Part shown: positions 1 to 8,859 of the stretch, piece after piece
How positions within the stretch are numbered: the stretch's first letter is position 1
Layout of the letters: each line of letters begins with the position of its first letter
Source of the DNA: an uncultured Eubacterium sp.
GTDB taxonomy: Bacteria; Bacillota; Clostridia; Lachnospirales; Lachnospiraceae
Length of the DNA stretch: 64,000 nucleotides
Reading direction: 5' to 3'
Assembly (NCBI GenBank): GCA_900551945.1
Contig: URYE01000002.1
Coordinates: 22,484-86,483 of the forward strand
Translations under genes and position numbers: made by a program
Notes under the pieces: model-generated
What the model was told of the DNA's origin: nothing
Seen by the model: only the letters and a program-made list of their open reading frames with translations
Database searches by the model: none

Positions 1-817
1 GTATTTCTTCGACCTTTTCATCATATATAACCGTCTTTTGTGGCTGTGTTATACTTTGTTCTTCTTTTGGTTGCTCTGATACTGGTTCTTCTTTCTTTGG
101 CTTAATCACAGGCTTTTTAAAACCTGCAACACTTCCTGCACTGTAATTTGTTGAATATCTTTTGGCAAAACTAGGAACATAAGCATCTTTTTTAGGTTCT
201 GTTACTTCACTTTCAGCTTCAACCTTTGGTTGTACAGGACTTACTACTTCTTGATGTGTAGTATTAATATTACTTGTTACTTTATGTTCTTGTGGTGTTA
301 CTCTACTTTCTAACACTCTTTTATTTTCATTTGTTAAATTATTATCTATTAGATTGTCATTTTGATTTTCAACTGCCTGTGTAGTATCTTGTTGTTCTTG
401 CTTTGGCGCAATATCTGCTTCTTTATATTCTAGTGGCTGTGCTCCTACAAATGACCACTTTGTAGATGACCTTTTTTGGAAGCACAAATTCATCTTTTTC
501 TTATCATCAACATCAATAACTGTAAATACCATATTACAGCCTATTCTTGACTTAAAGTTCTTACTAATCGTTACATTAACTCTTTTTAACTCTGTAAAAA
601 ATCTACTATTTTTTCCAAGAATAAAATCATCTGTACTGATACTACTACCACTTGCCTGATACATATATCCGTCACAGTCATATACCTGGCATGCTTCTAT
701 CTTTATTCTGCAATTAGTATCTGTCAGAAGCTTAAATTCAAATGTTAAAATATTTTTGTCCTTTAATTTTGTTTCACTTGATACATTTACATCAAATCTG
801 TCATGTACATTTCCCAT
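1..817 (-). CDS. Partial hypothetical protein (C-terminus outside window)
   Basis: Open minus-strand frame running off the left edge with no stop codon, so the protein is longer than the 272 codons seen. The ATG follows a GGGAGTGAG ribosome-binding site. The first ~120 residues look like a compact beta-rich domain (start MGNVHDRFDVNV) with several cysteines and no signal peptide or membrane segment. From about residue 125 it becomes a low-complexity linker rich in Q, E, K, P, T and V. I do not recognise the family. The linker suggests a multidomain protein whose second domain lies outside the window. Confidence 0.75.
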   Translation of the reverse strand, partial: MGNVHDRFDVNVSSETKLKDKNILTFEFKLLTDTNCRIKIEACQVYDCDGYMYQASGSSISTDDFILGKNSRFFTELKRVNVTISKNFKSRIGCNMVFTVIDVDDKKKMNLCFQKRSSTKWSFVGAQPLEYKEADIAPKQEQQDTTQAVENQNDNLIDNNLTNENKRVLESRVTPQEHKVTSNINTTHQEVVSPVQPKVEAESEVTEPKKDAYVPSFAKRYSTNYSAGSVAGFKKPVIKPKKEEPVSEQPKEEQSITQPQKTVIYDEKVEEI

Positions 818-866
818 AAACTCACTCCCGAATATGTAATATCTAAATTATTTAAGCGCAACTTAT

Positions 867-896
867 ATTATACATTTTTTTTATTTGCTGTTTCAA
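867..896 (-). promoter_or_regulatory. Probable sigma-A promoter of the partial gene
   Basis: On the minus strand TTGAAA and TATAAT are separated by 18 bases, about 50 bases before the start codon. The rest of the ~290-base gap up to the next gene is AT-rich, with no gene or convincing terminator. Confidence 0.5.
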
Positions 897-1103
897 GCAA
901 ATTTAACTTAAAATTTACTTTCTTTTTAAGTTTTGTTACTTTTTTATAAATTTTCATAATACTTATAATGCACGTTGTCTTATTTTGATAAATACACATT
1001 TTCGTTTTATCTTAATACTAACTTAACCAGATAATTTATATCTGCTTAGTCGCCTATTTATTTTATTATAACATTATTATCATAATTTATAAACCACTTT
1101 CCA

Positions 1104-1847
1104 CTATAAATTCACTATTAATCTTTTATTGTTATCAACACTTACTCCCCACTGTTCTAATGCGTAGTCGGGATTAGCATTTATTCCCTGTGCTAACACT
1201 CGTAATTCAAAATGTGCATTATCCGGAATATCAGCAATACAAGTTACATCTTTAATAAGCTCCGGTGTTACTTCATCTGGTTTTACTATTCCAGTAAAAT
1301 AATAATAATTATCATTACTGTCATTTGTATTTTCTTTACAAACCCAAGCTCCATTTTCATATTCCTGTGTATTAAAGTTATAACTTACTTTTCCCTTTAA
1401 ATCAACATCTACAGTTTGACCTGCAATATTATTTTTAATATTTTCTTCACTATTGTCATATACTATAGCAGGAACTAGCCTAACTCTTACATAAGTATCC
1501 GTAGTTTTGTAATCTTGTGAATTAATATTTTTAATACTTATGCTTTTTTGCTGTGTATTATTATCTTTATTTATTTTTTTATATGCTGTATTAATATTAC
1601 TAGCATTGTCGTTATATTTTCCATTTCCTTGTATATCCATATCTTCATACACCTGTAAATCGTCTTGTCCCTGTTCCACAATACCTATATTAACTGCCGC
1701 TCCTGAAAAATTATTTACAACAGATGTTGTTTTTGTATTTAGATATGCGTATGTCGCCGTTGTAAATAAGGTTGCAACAATTCCCCCTGATATTACAACT
1801 ATTTTTATTAACCTACTTTTGATATTAATATCCTTTAACTTTCCCAT
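1104..1847 (-). CDS. TasA/CalY-like surface protein
   Basis: 247-residue secreted protein. Residues ~14-36 form a hydrophobic signal segment (IVVISGGIVATLFTTATYAY) of the kind processed by SipW-type peptidases in TasA/CalY-like matrix proteins. The remainder is a beta-rich extracellular domain ending in a hydrophobic strand after the phrase EQWGVSVDN, which resembles the end of the related protein coded at 7215-7862. It is the last gene of the surface operon and directly follows the SipW-type peptidase gene, the classical substrate-peptidase pairing. The ribosome-binding site is weak. A structural or fibre-forming role is inferred from family and context. Confidence 0.7.
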   Translation of the reverse strand: MGKLKDINIKSRLIKIVVISGGIVATLFTTATYAYLNTKTTSVVNNFSGAAVNIGIVEQGQDDLQVYEDMDIQGNGKYNDNASNINTAYKKINKDNNTQQKSISIKNINSQDYKTTDTYVRVRLVPAIVYDNSEENIKNNIAGQTVDVDLKGKVSYNFNTQEYENGAWVCKENTNDSNDNYYYFTGIVKPDEVTPELIKDVTCIADIPDNAHFELRVLAQGINANPDYALEQWGVSVDNNKRLIVNL

Positions 1848-1856
1848 ATAATAATA

Positions 1857-2354
1857 CTATTCACACTCCTTTGATAACTTAGATTTTCTTAAAATATCTG
1901 GTAAAAATGTTGCTACAAATAAAATTGCTATAAATCCTACTAATAAATAACTGCCTTGCGTAGTATTAAAATATGATGATACATAACCAAGATACGGTAT
2001 ACAAAATATCGCCTTTCCAACTACATTATCAAATGATACTTTACCACCGTCTTTTACTTCATTTGCATCACCTTTCGTTTCAAAAGTTCTTTTATCAATA
2101 TCCTTATCGACAACCCTATGAGTAACTAATGAATTTTCATTAATATAAAAAGTAATTACATCACCTATATTAATAGTATCGGGTTGTGTCTTTTTTACAT
2201 AGACAAGACTCCCCACCGGATAATTAGGCTGCATACTTCCTGATAGCACTTTAAAGGTCTGTATTCCTACTATATGTGGTACGTAAAGTGTAAATGCCAT
2301 TATAATAAACAATATTAAAAAGCCATTTAATATAAAGTTTGTTATACGTTTCAA
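1857..2354 (-). CDS. sipW: Signal peptidase I, SipW (ER-type)
   Basis: 165-residue membrane peptidase with an N-terminal membrane segment (~9-28) and a C-terminal one (~135-155). The catalytic serine lies in LSGSMQPNYPVGS (box B). The general base position carries histidine in LVTHRVV instead of lysine, which defines the archaeal/ER/SipW class; the GDAN box follows. Starts at TTG behind AGGGGG. It sits between the fibro-slime protein and a TasA-like protein, so it probably matures the TasA-like proteins coded at both ends of the operon. Confidence 0.88.
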   Translation of the reverse strand: MKRITNFILNGFLILFIIMAFTLYVPHIVGIQTFKVLSGSMQPNYPVGSLVYVKKTQPDTINIGDVITFYINENSLVTHRVVDKDIDKRTFETKGDANEVKDGGKVSFDNVVGKAIFCIPYLGYVSSYFNTTQGSYLLVGFIAILFVATFLPDILRKSKLSKECE

Positions 2355-2363
2355 CTTTTCCCC

Positions 2364-5168
2364 CTACTTTACAAATCGGTTTATTACTGATGATACATCA
2401 CTTAACCATTTCCAAGTACTGTTTTTATTATTTTCAAATGTTGTATCTGCATATTCTCCTTCAGCAATATCTTGATATCTTTCACTATCAAGTCCGAAAA
2501 ATTCAGCTTTTATGCCATTTTTATAATCAGCCATTCTTAACTGTTTTCCAATAAATATATCTACACCTTCAGCTTGTGAATCATTGTCGCTATAATTATC
2601 ATTACAACCAATATAGGTATACTCTGCTGTCCAGTCACTTTGCTCTGTAACTGTATAGAAACCTTTCTTAAGCCCTGTTATAGTTGCTGTATCTTCATTT
2701 ACATTACCATTTGCGTCAAAAGAAATAGTTTCATAAAATGTATTACAAAGCTCACCTTTCTTGTATGTGCCATCACTTAACTTATCTGCATTAAACTGTT
2801 CTATTTTAAACACAAATGTTTCGTTTGCTCTTATTTTACTATTATTAGTGTACTGCTCATCAATGCACTTAGTTATGTCTAACCTACCCTTAACAACATT
2901 AACTTGATATACTGCATAATCTCTTTTACTTCCATCATCATTATTTTCTTTATTATATATTACAGGGTCTGCAATATTACCTAATGAATTAACAGTACAA
3001 CTATCTTCACTACCTACATTAGTTAATTTATTGTAAAGCACTCTTAAATAATATTTGTACTCGTCTGCACTTGTATTATTATCTTGCGACCAATTAATTG
3101 TAAAGTCATCTAAAGACAATGGACTACCATCTTCACCTATTGTACAGTTAAGATTAAACATTTCTGCTTGTTTACTGTTATAATCCTGCATATTATCTCC
3201 ATAGAAAATAACATCATAAATGTCACTTAATTCTGGTAAAAGTTTAACATTAACTGTTGGCATATCAAGATTTACACTTTTATCTCCTGATATTATTACA
3301 CTTTGCTCTCCATTAGTATAAATATTATTTCCACCTATAAAATTATCATTAGCTTTTATATTAAAGCTCTTTTCCCAACCGTTACCATCATCATTTTTAT
3401 AATTGACTGTTTGATTAGTCCACTCTATATATACAAGATTAAGGTCGCTATCAAATAATACTGTTCCTTCGTTCACAACTATGTTCTGCCCGTTATCACT
3501 GGCTTGCTTTACCATCTCTTTTGTAATAACATTTTCACTGTCGTCTAAAATATTAAATCTATTGTCAATGTAATCTCTTATTACTACGCCATAAAGGTTT
3601 TCGTTTAATTTTTCTTTTGATGAAGCTGTTATTGTTATTCTATAAGTTCTATTGTCCCAATTAGTAAGTATTGCACTTTTATTTGACTCAAATTCATTAG
3701 TACTTTTAATATTTACAACACTTTCTGAAAATTCGTTACTTGTAGCATAACTTTTCTTACCATCATTATAAACTGTTCTAGTTGTAGTTTTTGCAATTAC
3801 ATTTCCTTTACTATCTGTAAGTATCGCAACATTTTGTCCTTCATTTTCTTTATCTTCACTTATAACTAATGTGTAAATTTCATCATTTTTTAAATATCCA
3901 TCAGGTGCTTGAACTTCTCTTATTGTATAAGTTCCAAGTTTTAAATTTTCAAATGATACAATACCATTTTCATCAGATATTGCATACTCATTACTTCCAC
4001 TAATTGCAAACTTAGCATTAGGCAACGCATTACCATTTTCATCTGTCTTTTTAAAGTTAATACTACCACTATCTGGTGTTTCTATTTTTGCTGTGCTAGG
4101 AATTGTAAACTGCATATTACAGTTAGACTCATTGCCGCCTCTTTCCATATAAAGCACTGTTAAGGTATGATTAGTATCTCCATCAACAGCTTCACGACTT
4201 CCTACTCGATTAAGCTCATCAGCAATAGAACCAACTTGCCACAAATCAACATCTCCACCACATTTAGGGTGAATACCACCTAAGTCAAGTACTAAATCAC
4301 CATCCAAAAACACCCACAAATCATCATCACCAGTAAACTTATATATTAAATCACCTGTATATCCATTTAATGAAAACGATACATCGTAACGCATACCAAA
4401 GTAATAATTAGTTGCCTTTTGTCCATCAGCAGCCGCATATCCTTTATCTAGTACATTACTATCTGCATTATTAAGAGGGAAAAAGTTATCCCCTGCATTA
4501 GTTACATCACCTTGTGGAGAAGTTACACTTTTTAATGTATAAGTACTACTTTTGTCACCATTATCTTTCTTATCAAATGTTAATTTATAACCACTTAGAA
4601 TTGTCTTACCTTTTTTTGCTACATCTGAAAAAAGACCAGGCTCATCGACACTAAATAATACATTTTTATAGTTACTTTTATCAAGACCAACAATTATTCC
4701 TGGTGAAGAATTAGTATATGTTGTACTCTCCCCATTAAAAGTTCCTATTGTTGTAGCTATTCCCTTATTATCATATATACAAGTATTTACATTTAATCCC
4801 CTAATCTTACAATCATGTTGATTTACTCTATAATTTTGGTCTACTGTTCCAACTGTTAGTTTACTCTTTCCATTATTAGCATAGTTAGAAGCTGTATTAA
4901 TACTATTTTCTGGATGTTCTTTATAATTATAACCATTGTTTCTAACACTATATGGTGCTACAACATAGTCGTAAAATGTACAATAGCCTTCAAGTGTATC
5001 ACTTTGGGTATTATCATCTACATTATTATTAACTATTTCGCTAACACGCATATCATTAACATCTCCTGCCGCAAATATTGTGCCAAATGATTTCCATGCG
5101 GTTGTTAAAAAAAATATCATACATATTAATACCGCAAAAAGCCTTTTATGCTTTATAACCTTTTCCAT
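2364..5168 (-). CDS. Large fibro-slime / SpaA-type surface protein
   Basis: About 934 residues, ATG chosen behind AAAGGGG. An N-terminal hydrophobic stretch (~9-30) is a signal peptide. Residues ~95-365 resemble the fibro-slime/PA14-like domain, with the hallmark GDDDLWVFLDGDLVLDLGG. Then comes a SpaA-type prealbumin-like repeat (INFKKTDENGNALPNAKF ... GTYTIREVQAPDGYL) like those in Gram-positive pilins, followed by further beta-sandwich segments, one containing KGFYTVTEQSDWTAEYTY. There is no LPxTG-type C-terminus or C-terminal membrane anchor; the protein simply ends in a hydrophilic tail. It may be held by partners such as the anchored or TasA-like proteins of the operon. Function inferred as adhesin or matrix component. 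Confidence 0.8.
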   Translation of the reverse strand: MEKVIKHKRLFAVLICMIFFLTTAWKSFGTIFAAGDVNDMRVSEIVNNNVDDNTQSDTLEGYCTFYDYVVAPYSVRNNGYNYKEHPENSINTASNYANNGKSKLTVGTVDQNYRVNQHDCKIRGLNVNTCIYDNKGIATTIGTFNGESTTYTNSSPGIIVGLDKSNYKNVLFSVDEPGLFSDVAKKGKTILSGYKLTFDKKDNGDKSSTYTLKSVTSPQGDVTNAGDNFFPLNNADSNVLDKGYAAADGQKATNYYFGMRYDVSFSLNGYTGDLIYKFTGDDDLWVFLDGDLVLDLGGIHPKCGGDVDLWQVGSIADELNRVGSREAVDGDTNHTLTVLYMERGGNESNCNMQFTIPSTAKIETPDSGSINFKKTDENGNALPNAKFAISGSNEYAISDENGIVSFENLKLGTYTIREVQAPDGYLKNDEIYTLVISEDKENEGQNVAILTDSKGNVIAKTTTRTVYNDGKKSYATSNEFSESVVNIKSTNEFESNKSAILTNWDNRTYRITITASSKEKLNENLYGVVIRDYIDNRFNILDDSENVITKEMVKQASDNGQNIVVNEGTVLFDSDLNLVYIEWTNQTVNYKNDDGNGWEKSFNIKANDNFIGGNNIYTNGEQSVIISGDKSVNLDMPTVNVKLLPELSDIYDVIFYGDNMQDYNSKQAEMFNLNCTIGEDGSPLSLDDFTINWSQDNNTSADEYKYYLRVLYNKLTNVGSEDSCTVNSLGNIADPVIYNKENNDDGSKRDYAVYQVNVVKGRLDITKCIDEQYTNNSKIRANETFVFKIEQFNADKLSDGTYKKGELCNTFYETISFDANGNVNEDTATITGLKKGFYTVTEQSDWTAEYTYIGCNDNYSDNDSQAEGVDIFIGKQLRMADYKNGIKAEFFGLDSERYQDIAEGEYADTTFENNKNSTWKWLSDVSSVINRFVK

Positions 5169-5211
5169 TCTGACCCCTTTCACCTTATACTTTTTGTTAA
5201 ATTTATAACAT

Positions 5212-6417
5212 CTATTTATTTAATTTTTCTATACTATAATTCAACCTTACATTAGCTTTTAAATTATCAGTATTTTGTAATATTCTTTTTGCTATTTTTG
5301 AAACATCTTCGTAATTAAATGATTGTATAAGTACGACAAACTGCATAATACTGTACCTTGAAATAATATCTCCAGACCTTAAAGAATGTTTAATAACTTC
5401 TGTAACTTTTTCAATACTATCTGTAGTTACAGAATTATTTTTACCACTATATGAATTTTTCAGACCACTTTCTATTGTAAATAAAATGATATATATACCT
5501 ATATCACTTCTTTTTGCTTTTCTTAACTCAATTTCACAACTCTTTTTGAATATTTCATATTCACACAAATATGCTCCATCTGCTACATTATAATATTTTC
5601 TAAGCTCATTACTTATATTTGTAATATCAGCTTTATATGCCATATCTGTTTTTAACAACTCGTTATATATTTCACATAGTTTTTTTGATGGATTTACACT
5701 AAGTTTATCATATAACATTTTTTTAACTTCAAAAAAATGCTTTACTGCCATATTACGTTTATTTTCACTAATAAGAGCTTTCATATAATAATAATGTATA
5801 TCCTCATCAAATTCATCAAGACTTAATGCCATATAACATATTTTTTCCATCTCAGCATATTTTTTCAATTCTAATAAGTCAATTGATAATTGCCTTACTA
5901 TATCAAGATACATTGAATGATAATATGCGTTAAGTGTTACAACCCAATACTTATCTGTGTATTGTGATAAAAACTTTTCCTTATAACACTTTACAGCAAG
6001 TCTTGCATACTCTATTCTTTTGTTAATATTTTTTTCATTAGAGGCTCTTTTGCATAAATCTTCAAATACTTCTGCATCAACTTCAACACTGACTTCACCA
6101 TTCCAGAAGTAATACCCCCTACCTGTCATTATAAAAAGATAATCACCTATATTCTTTTTTAAGGCGCTTCTTAATCTATATATTAAGTTCTTTAACGCAT
6201 TGGCAGGATTATCGCACTCATCGTCTTCCCATAGTGCTTCTGATAGCTCCTGTACCGACAGGTTATTTTTTCTGTGACATATTATATAAGCTAAAAGTTT
6301 TGTTACCATATCAGACTTTATCTTTTTTTCATTTAAGCTACTATCTTTACATGTAAGTTTAAAATCGTCTAAAAATGTTACACTTAACTTTGGTGTAACT
6401 GTCTGTATGTCACCCAT
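5212..6417 (-). CDS. SARP-like regulator: winged helix + BTAD + degenerate GGDEF-like domain
   Basis: 401 residues. Residues ~10-105 match an OmpR/SARP winged helix (KLLAYIICHRKNNLSVQELSEALW ... NLIYRLRSALKK). Residues ~110-255 are a helical BTAD-type repeat region. The C-terminal ~130 residues look like a GGDEF fold: the phrase LRSGDIISRYSIMQFVVLIQ aligns with the LRxxDxxxRxGGDEFxxLL motif but has SIMQF in place of GGDEF, so it should not make c-di-GMP. It sits in the middle of the surface operon and is the natural candidate to bind the phased repeats at the operon promoter. No strong ribosome-binding site precedes the ATG. The domain reading is by eye; the GGDEF similarity is the least certain part. 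Confidence 0.75.
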   Translation of the reverse strand: MGDIQTVTPKLSVTFLDDFKLTCKDSSLNEKKIKSDMVTKLLAYIICHRKNNLSVQELSEALWEDDECDNPANALKNLIYRLRSALKKNIGDYLFIMTGRGYYFWNGEVSVEVDAEVFEDLCKRASNEKNINKRIEYARLAVKCYKEKFLSQYTDKYWVVTLNAYYHSMYLDIVRQLSIDLLELKKYAEMEKICYMALSLDEFDEDIHYYYMKALISENKRNMAVKHFFEVKKMLYDKLSVNPSKKLCEIYNELLKTDMAYKADITNISNELRKYYNVADGAYLCEYEIFKKSCEIELRKAKRSDIGIYIILFTIESGLKNSYSGKNNSVTTDSIEKVTEVIKHSLRSGDIISRYSIMQFVVLIQSFNYEDVSKIAKRILQNTDNLKANVRLNYSIEKLNK

Positions 6418-6450
6418 TTATTACAAAAATCCCCATTCCATTTTATTTTA

Positions 6451-7206
6451 TTATTTTTTTATTTTCTTATGCTTTAAATAAAATGAACTAACAATGCCTA
6501 TTATTACAACTAAACCAGCTATTATTGATATTGTGATATACAAATAAACATTGTTATTATCTCCCGTTTTTACAAATGTTTTGCCTGTAAACTGTTTATT
6601 TGAATTACTTGAATTGTCTGTATTATTACCACCATTGTTAGGAATATTATTATTTGTATTCTCTTGTTGTGTTGCACTTATATTTATTCTTAATTTTCCT
6701 TGTGTGTTCATATAAGAATTTCCTACACTTTTTCCATCTAATGTTACACTAAGTATTATATTGCAAGACTCATTTTTATTTAATGTAGCAAACTTCTTGT
6801 CTTCATACAAAAATTTATCTCCAATATCTTCTCCTGAAACATATTTTCTATATTCATCACTTCCTATAATTCCATCAAAAAATGCTTCTTGTTCTCCCTC
6901 TTTATATAACTTAATTTCATATAATCCACCTTTTTCTCCATCAGTATTATCAGCTATATTAGAAAGAATTTCTCCATTTATAAAAAAGTCTACTAACATA
7001 TTAGAATTGTTAGTTACAACTATCTTACTTTTTCTTTCTTCTGCCGGCTCCATATTAAGAAAATCAACATCATCTTCTACAGTTACAAAACCACCTGCTG
7101 TATCATCAAGTGTTATAAATGTATCATTTGCATATACATTACTAACATAGCAAGGTATTAATAACACACAGCTTAAAAATGTTACTAAAAATTTTTTTAT
7201 CAACAT
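6451..7206 (-). CDS. Secreted protein with sortase-type or membrane anchor
   Basis: About 251 residues. The ATG lies four bases after GAGGAG; a TTG one codon later is also possible. It has an N-terminal signal peptide ending near VYA-ND. The middle ~160 residues are a beta-rich domain of unrecognised family. An Asn/Gly/Ser-rich spacer (~residues 180-205) leads to FVKTGD, a hydrophobic segment and the basic tail KHKKIKK. That layout is a cell-wall sorting signal, with VKTGD in place of LPxTG, or alternatively a plain membrane anchor. It could anchor the fibre or matrix proteins of the operon. No sortase gene is in the window. Confidence 0.72.
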   Translation of the reverse strand: MLIKKFLVTFLSCVLLIPCYVSNVYANDTFITLDDTAGGFVTVEDDVDFLNMEPAEERKSKIVVTNNSNMLVDFFINGEILSNIADNTDGEKGGLYEIKLYKEGEQEAFFDGIIGSDEYRKYVSGEDIGDKFLYEDKKFATLNKNESCNIILSVTLDGKSVGNSYMNTQGKLRINISATQQENTNNNIPNNGGNNTDNSSNSNKQFTGKTFVKTGDNNNVYLYITISIIAGLVVIIGIVSSFYLKHKKIKK

Positions 7207-7214
7207 ACCACTCC

Positions 7215-7862
7215 TCACTGATTATATATTGCAGTAATATTACCATTTTCATCAAATTCTGCTAATACTCCCCATTCATTAAGCATAGCATCTGCTATAG
7301 CCGTTGTCTGTATTGCTTGTGCGTCAAAGTTTATTTTTGCAGAAAGTCCACTGTATTTATTAGTATTTTCATTTACATTGTCAAAAAGTGTAAATGAATC
7401 CATAAAATCACTCGTCTTTTCATTTGGATTTAAAACACTTTTATAATATATGTACATTTCACTGTCATTTTCATTATCTTTTGAAGTTATCCAATCATCA
7501 TCATTTATAAGATTTATTCCTATGTACTTACAATCTGTAATACTTACCTCTTTACCATCCTCTTGTTTTGTATTGTTTACCCAAGATTTGTCAATCTTAA
7601 TTCTTACATACTGAGCTCTATTTCCACTGTTTATAGCTGAAACTTTTTCTTCAACCTTACCGTTTTTTATGTCATCAGACGAGAAGATTGTGTTTCCATC
7701 ATTGTCTGTTTTTCCACCTTCAATATTTAATTTAACGTTTATTGAAGATGTCGATATTGTTTTATCAGTATTTGCTACTGCATGATATACTGCCATAGTT
7801 CCTCCTGTAAGTGAACCTGCCGCCATTATAGCTGCTGTAATAAAAATCAATCTTTTTTTCAC
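7215..7862 (-). CDS. TasA/CalY-like (SipW-dependent type) protein, first gene of surface operon
   Basis: 215 residues from a GTG start preceded by GGAGGAG at ideal spacing; longer in-frame ATGs lie upstream of, or too close to, the predicted transcription start. The N-terminus KKRLIFITAAIMAAGSLTGG followed by TMAVYHAVA is the typical signal segment of CalY/TasA-like proteins. The mature part has a beta-rich core and an EWGVLAEFDENG ending similar to the paralogue at the other end of the operon. Likely exported, cut by the SipW-type peptidase and assembled outside the cell (inference from family). Confidence 0.75.
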   Translation of the reverse strand: MKKRLIFITAAIMAAGSLTGGTMAVYHAVANTDKTISTSSINVKLNIEGGKTDNDGNTIFSSDDIKNGKVEEKVSAINSGNRAQYVRIKIDKSWVNNTKQEDGKEVSITDCKYIGINLINDDDWITSKDNENDSEMYIYYKSVLNPNEKTSDFMDSFTLFDNVNENTNKYSGLSAKINFDAQAIQTTAIADAMLNEWGVLAEFDENGNITAIYNQ

Positions 7863-7898
7863 ATTTCTCCTCCAATCCTTCATTTTGCTACAGTTATT

Positions 7899-7931
7899 AT
7901 TATATTTAGTAATTGTCACATATATGTCACA
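7899..7931 (-). promoter_or_regulatory. Surface-operon promoter with SARP-like direct repeats
   Basis: On the minus strand TGTGACA occurs twice with an 11-base period (TGTGACA-TATA-TGTGACA). The second copy ends nine bases before a perfect TATAAT, and no good -35 box is present. This matches the architecture known for SARP activators: heptamer repeats one helical turn apart, about eight bases before the -10. The only SARP-like regulator in the window is encoded in the same operon, so positive autoregulation is inferred. Confidence 0.6.
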
Positions 7932-8036
7932 CAGAAATGTAAATATAACTATAAGAAATATATTCTGCGATTTTTAATAGTTTAATAACTGTTGTCAGGT
8001 CTTATAAAAGCACAAACTTTCACTTGTTATTTACAT

Positions 8037-8083
8037 AAAAAAAGCCATACTAAGAATTTATTTTTTCTTAGTATGACTTTTCA
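8037..8083 (-). terminator. Terminator of the suf operon
   Basis: The arms GCCATACTAAGAA and TTCTTAGTATGAC form a 13-bp stem with one G-U pair. It is followed on the minus strand by a T-run, just after the last cupin gene. Confidence 0.85.
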
Positions 8084-8130
8084 TTATTAGAAATCAAATA
8101 TTCTGCTTTGTTATTTTCTTAATAATAATA

Positions 8131-8463
8131 TTAAGCTTGTTCTTTTACAACTGTAAGAAGCATTTTATATTTAGTTACAGCATGAACAGCATGTGGAACA
8201 CCTGCTGGAAGTACTATACTTTGTCCCTTTACAACATTGTATTTCTTGTCACCAACTGTTATTTCAGCTTCTCCATCTAATACAACGATTAATGCGTCAC
8301 CAGGTGCTGAATGTGAGCTTACACCTTCTCCTTCATCAAAAGCAAGGAGAGTCATTCCAACTTGTGGTTCTTGTGCAAGAGTAAGACTTGCTACCTGTCC
8401 CTTTTCATAATCTAATACATCAGCAATTTCAAATGGTACTGCATGCTCAACATTTTTAATCAT
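8131..8463 (-). CDS. Cupin-domain protein
   Basis: 110-residue single-domain cupin. The first motif region (SSHSAPGDALIVVLDGEAEI) holds one histidine and the second (PAGVPHAVHA) two, so a metal site is possible but incomplete compared with canonical HxH...E cupins. Last gene of the suf operon, followed by the terminator. It is a paralogue of the next upstream gene. Function unknown; a sensor or accessory role in iron-sulfur metabolism is only suggested by context. Confidence 0.8.
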   Translation of the reverse strand: MIKNVEHAVPFEIADVLDYEKGQVASLTLAQEPQVGMTLLAFDEGEGVSSHSAPGDALIVVLDGEAEITVGDKKYNVVKGQSIVLPAGVPHAVHAVTKYKMLLTVVKEQA

Positions 8464-8494
8464 TTTATAAATGTCCTCTTTTCTAAAAATATTT

Positions 8495-8830
8495 TTAATT
8501 GTTATTTAATGTTATCTGTAACATCTTAAAGGCAGCTTCTCCTGATACAGCATGAAGTTTTTCTGACTTTACCATAAATACTTCACCTTCCCTAAGTCTT
8601 ATTGTCTTTTCTTGTAACTTGATAATTACAACACCTTCAACACACATATAAAGTGTATCTCCAAAGTAAGACTCCTCACTTACATCTTCTCCCTTATCAA
8701 AAGCAAATAATGTCATTTGCACATTATCACTTTTTGTAAGAGCCATGCTGATAACCCTGTGAGGTTTTACTTCAATCATAGCTTTTAAACTTTCTGCACT
8801 ATCAACAGGAAGATTTCTAAAAATATTCAT
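8495..8830 (-). CDS. Cupin-like protein, degenerate metal site
   Basis: 111 residues, clearly homologous to the downstream cupin (shared FAFDKGE / LAFDEGE, GDTLY / GDALI, GEVFMV / GQSIVL and LHAV / PHAV segments). In the first motif the histidine is replaced (SEESYFGD), leaving essentially one candidate metal ligand, LHAVSG. It has probably lost the metal-dependent function and may act as a binding or structural partner of its paralogue. Ribosome-binding site AAGGAA before the ATG. Co-transcribed with sufU, about 29 bases after it. Confidence 0.75.
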   Translation of the reverse strand: MNIFRNLPVDSAESLKAMIEVKPHRVISMALTKSDNVQMTLFAFDKGEDVSEESYFGDTLYMCVEGVVIIKLQEKTIRLREGEVFMVKSEKLHAVSGEAAFKMLQITLNNN

Positions 8831-8859
8831 TATACTATTCCTTATACAAATTCATTTTA

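Noticed and set aside
1540-1851. Plus-strand frame opposite the TasA-like gene
   Set aside because: Antisense shadow of a well-supported minus-strand gene; no ribosome-binding site and low-complexity hydrophobic product.
7863-7919. Upstream extension of the first TasA-like gene to an ATG at 7919
   Set aside because: It would start upstream of the predicted transcription start and lacks a binding site; the GTG at 7862 has GGAGGAG.
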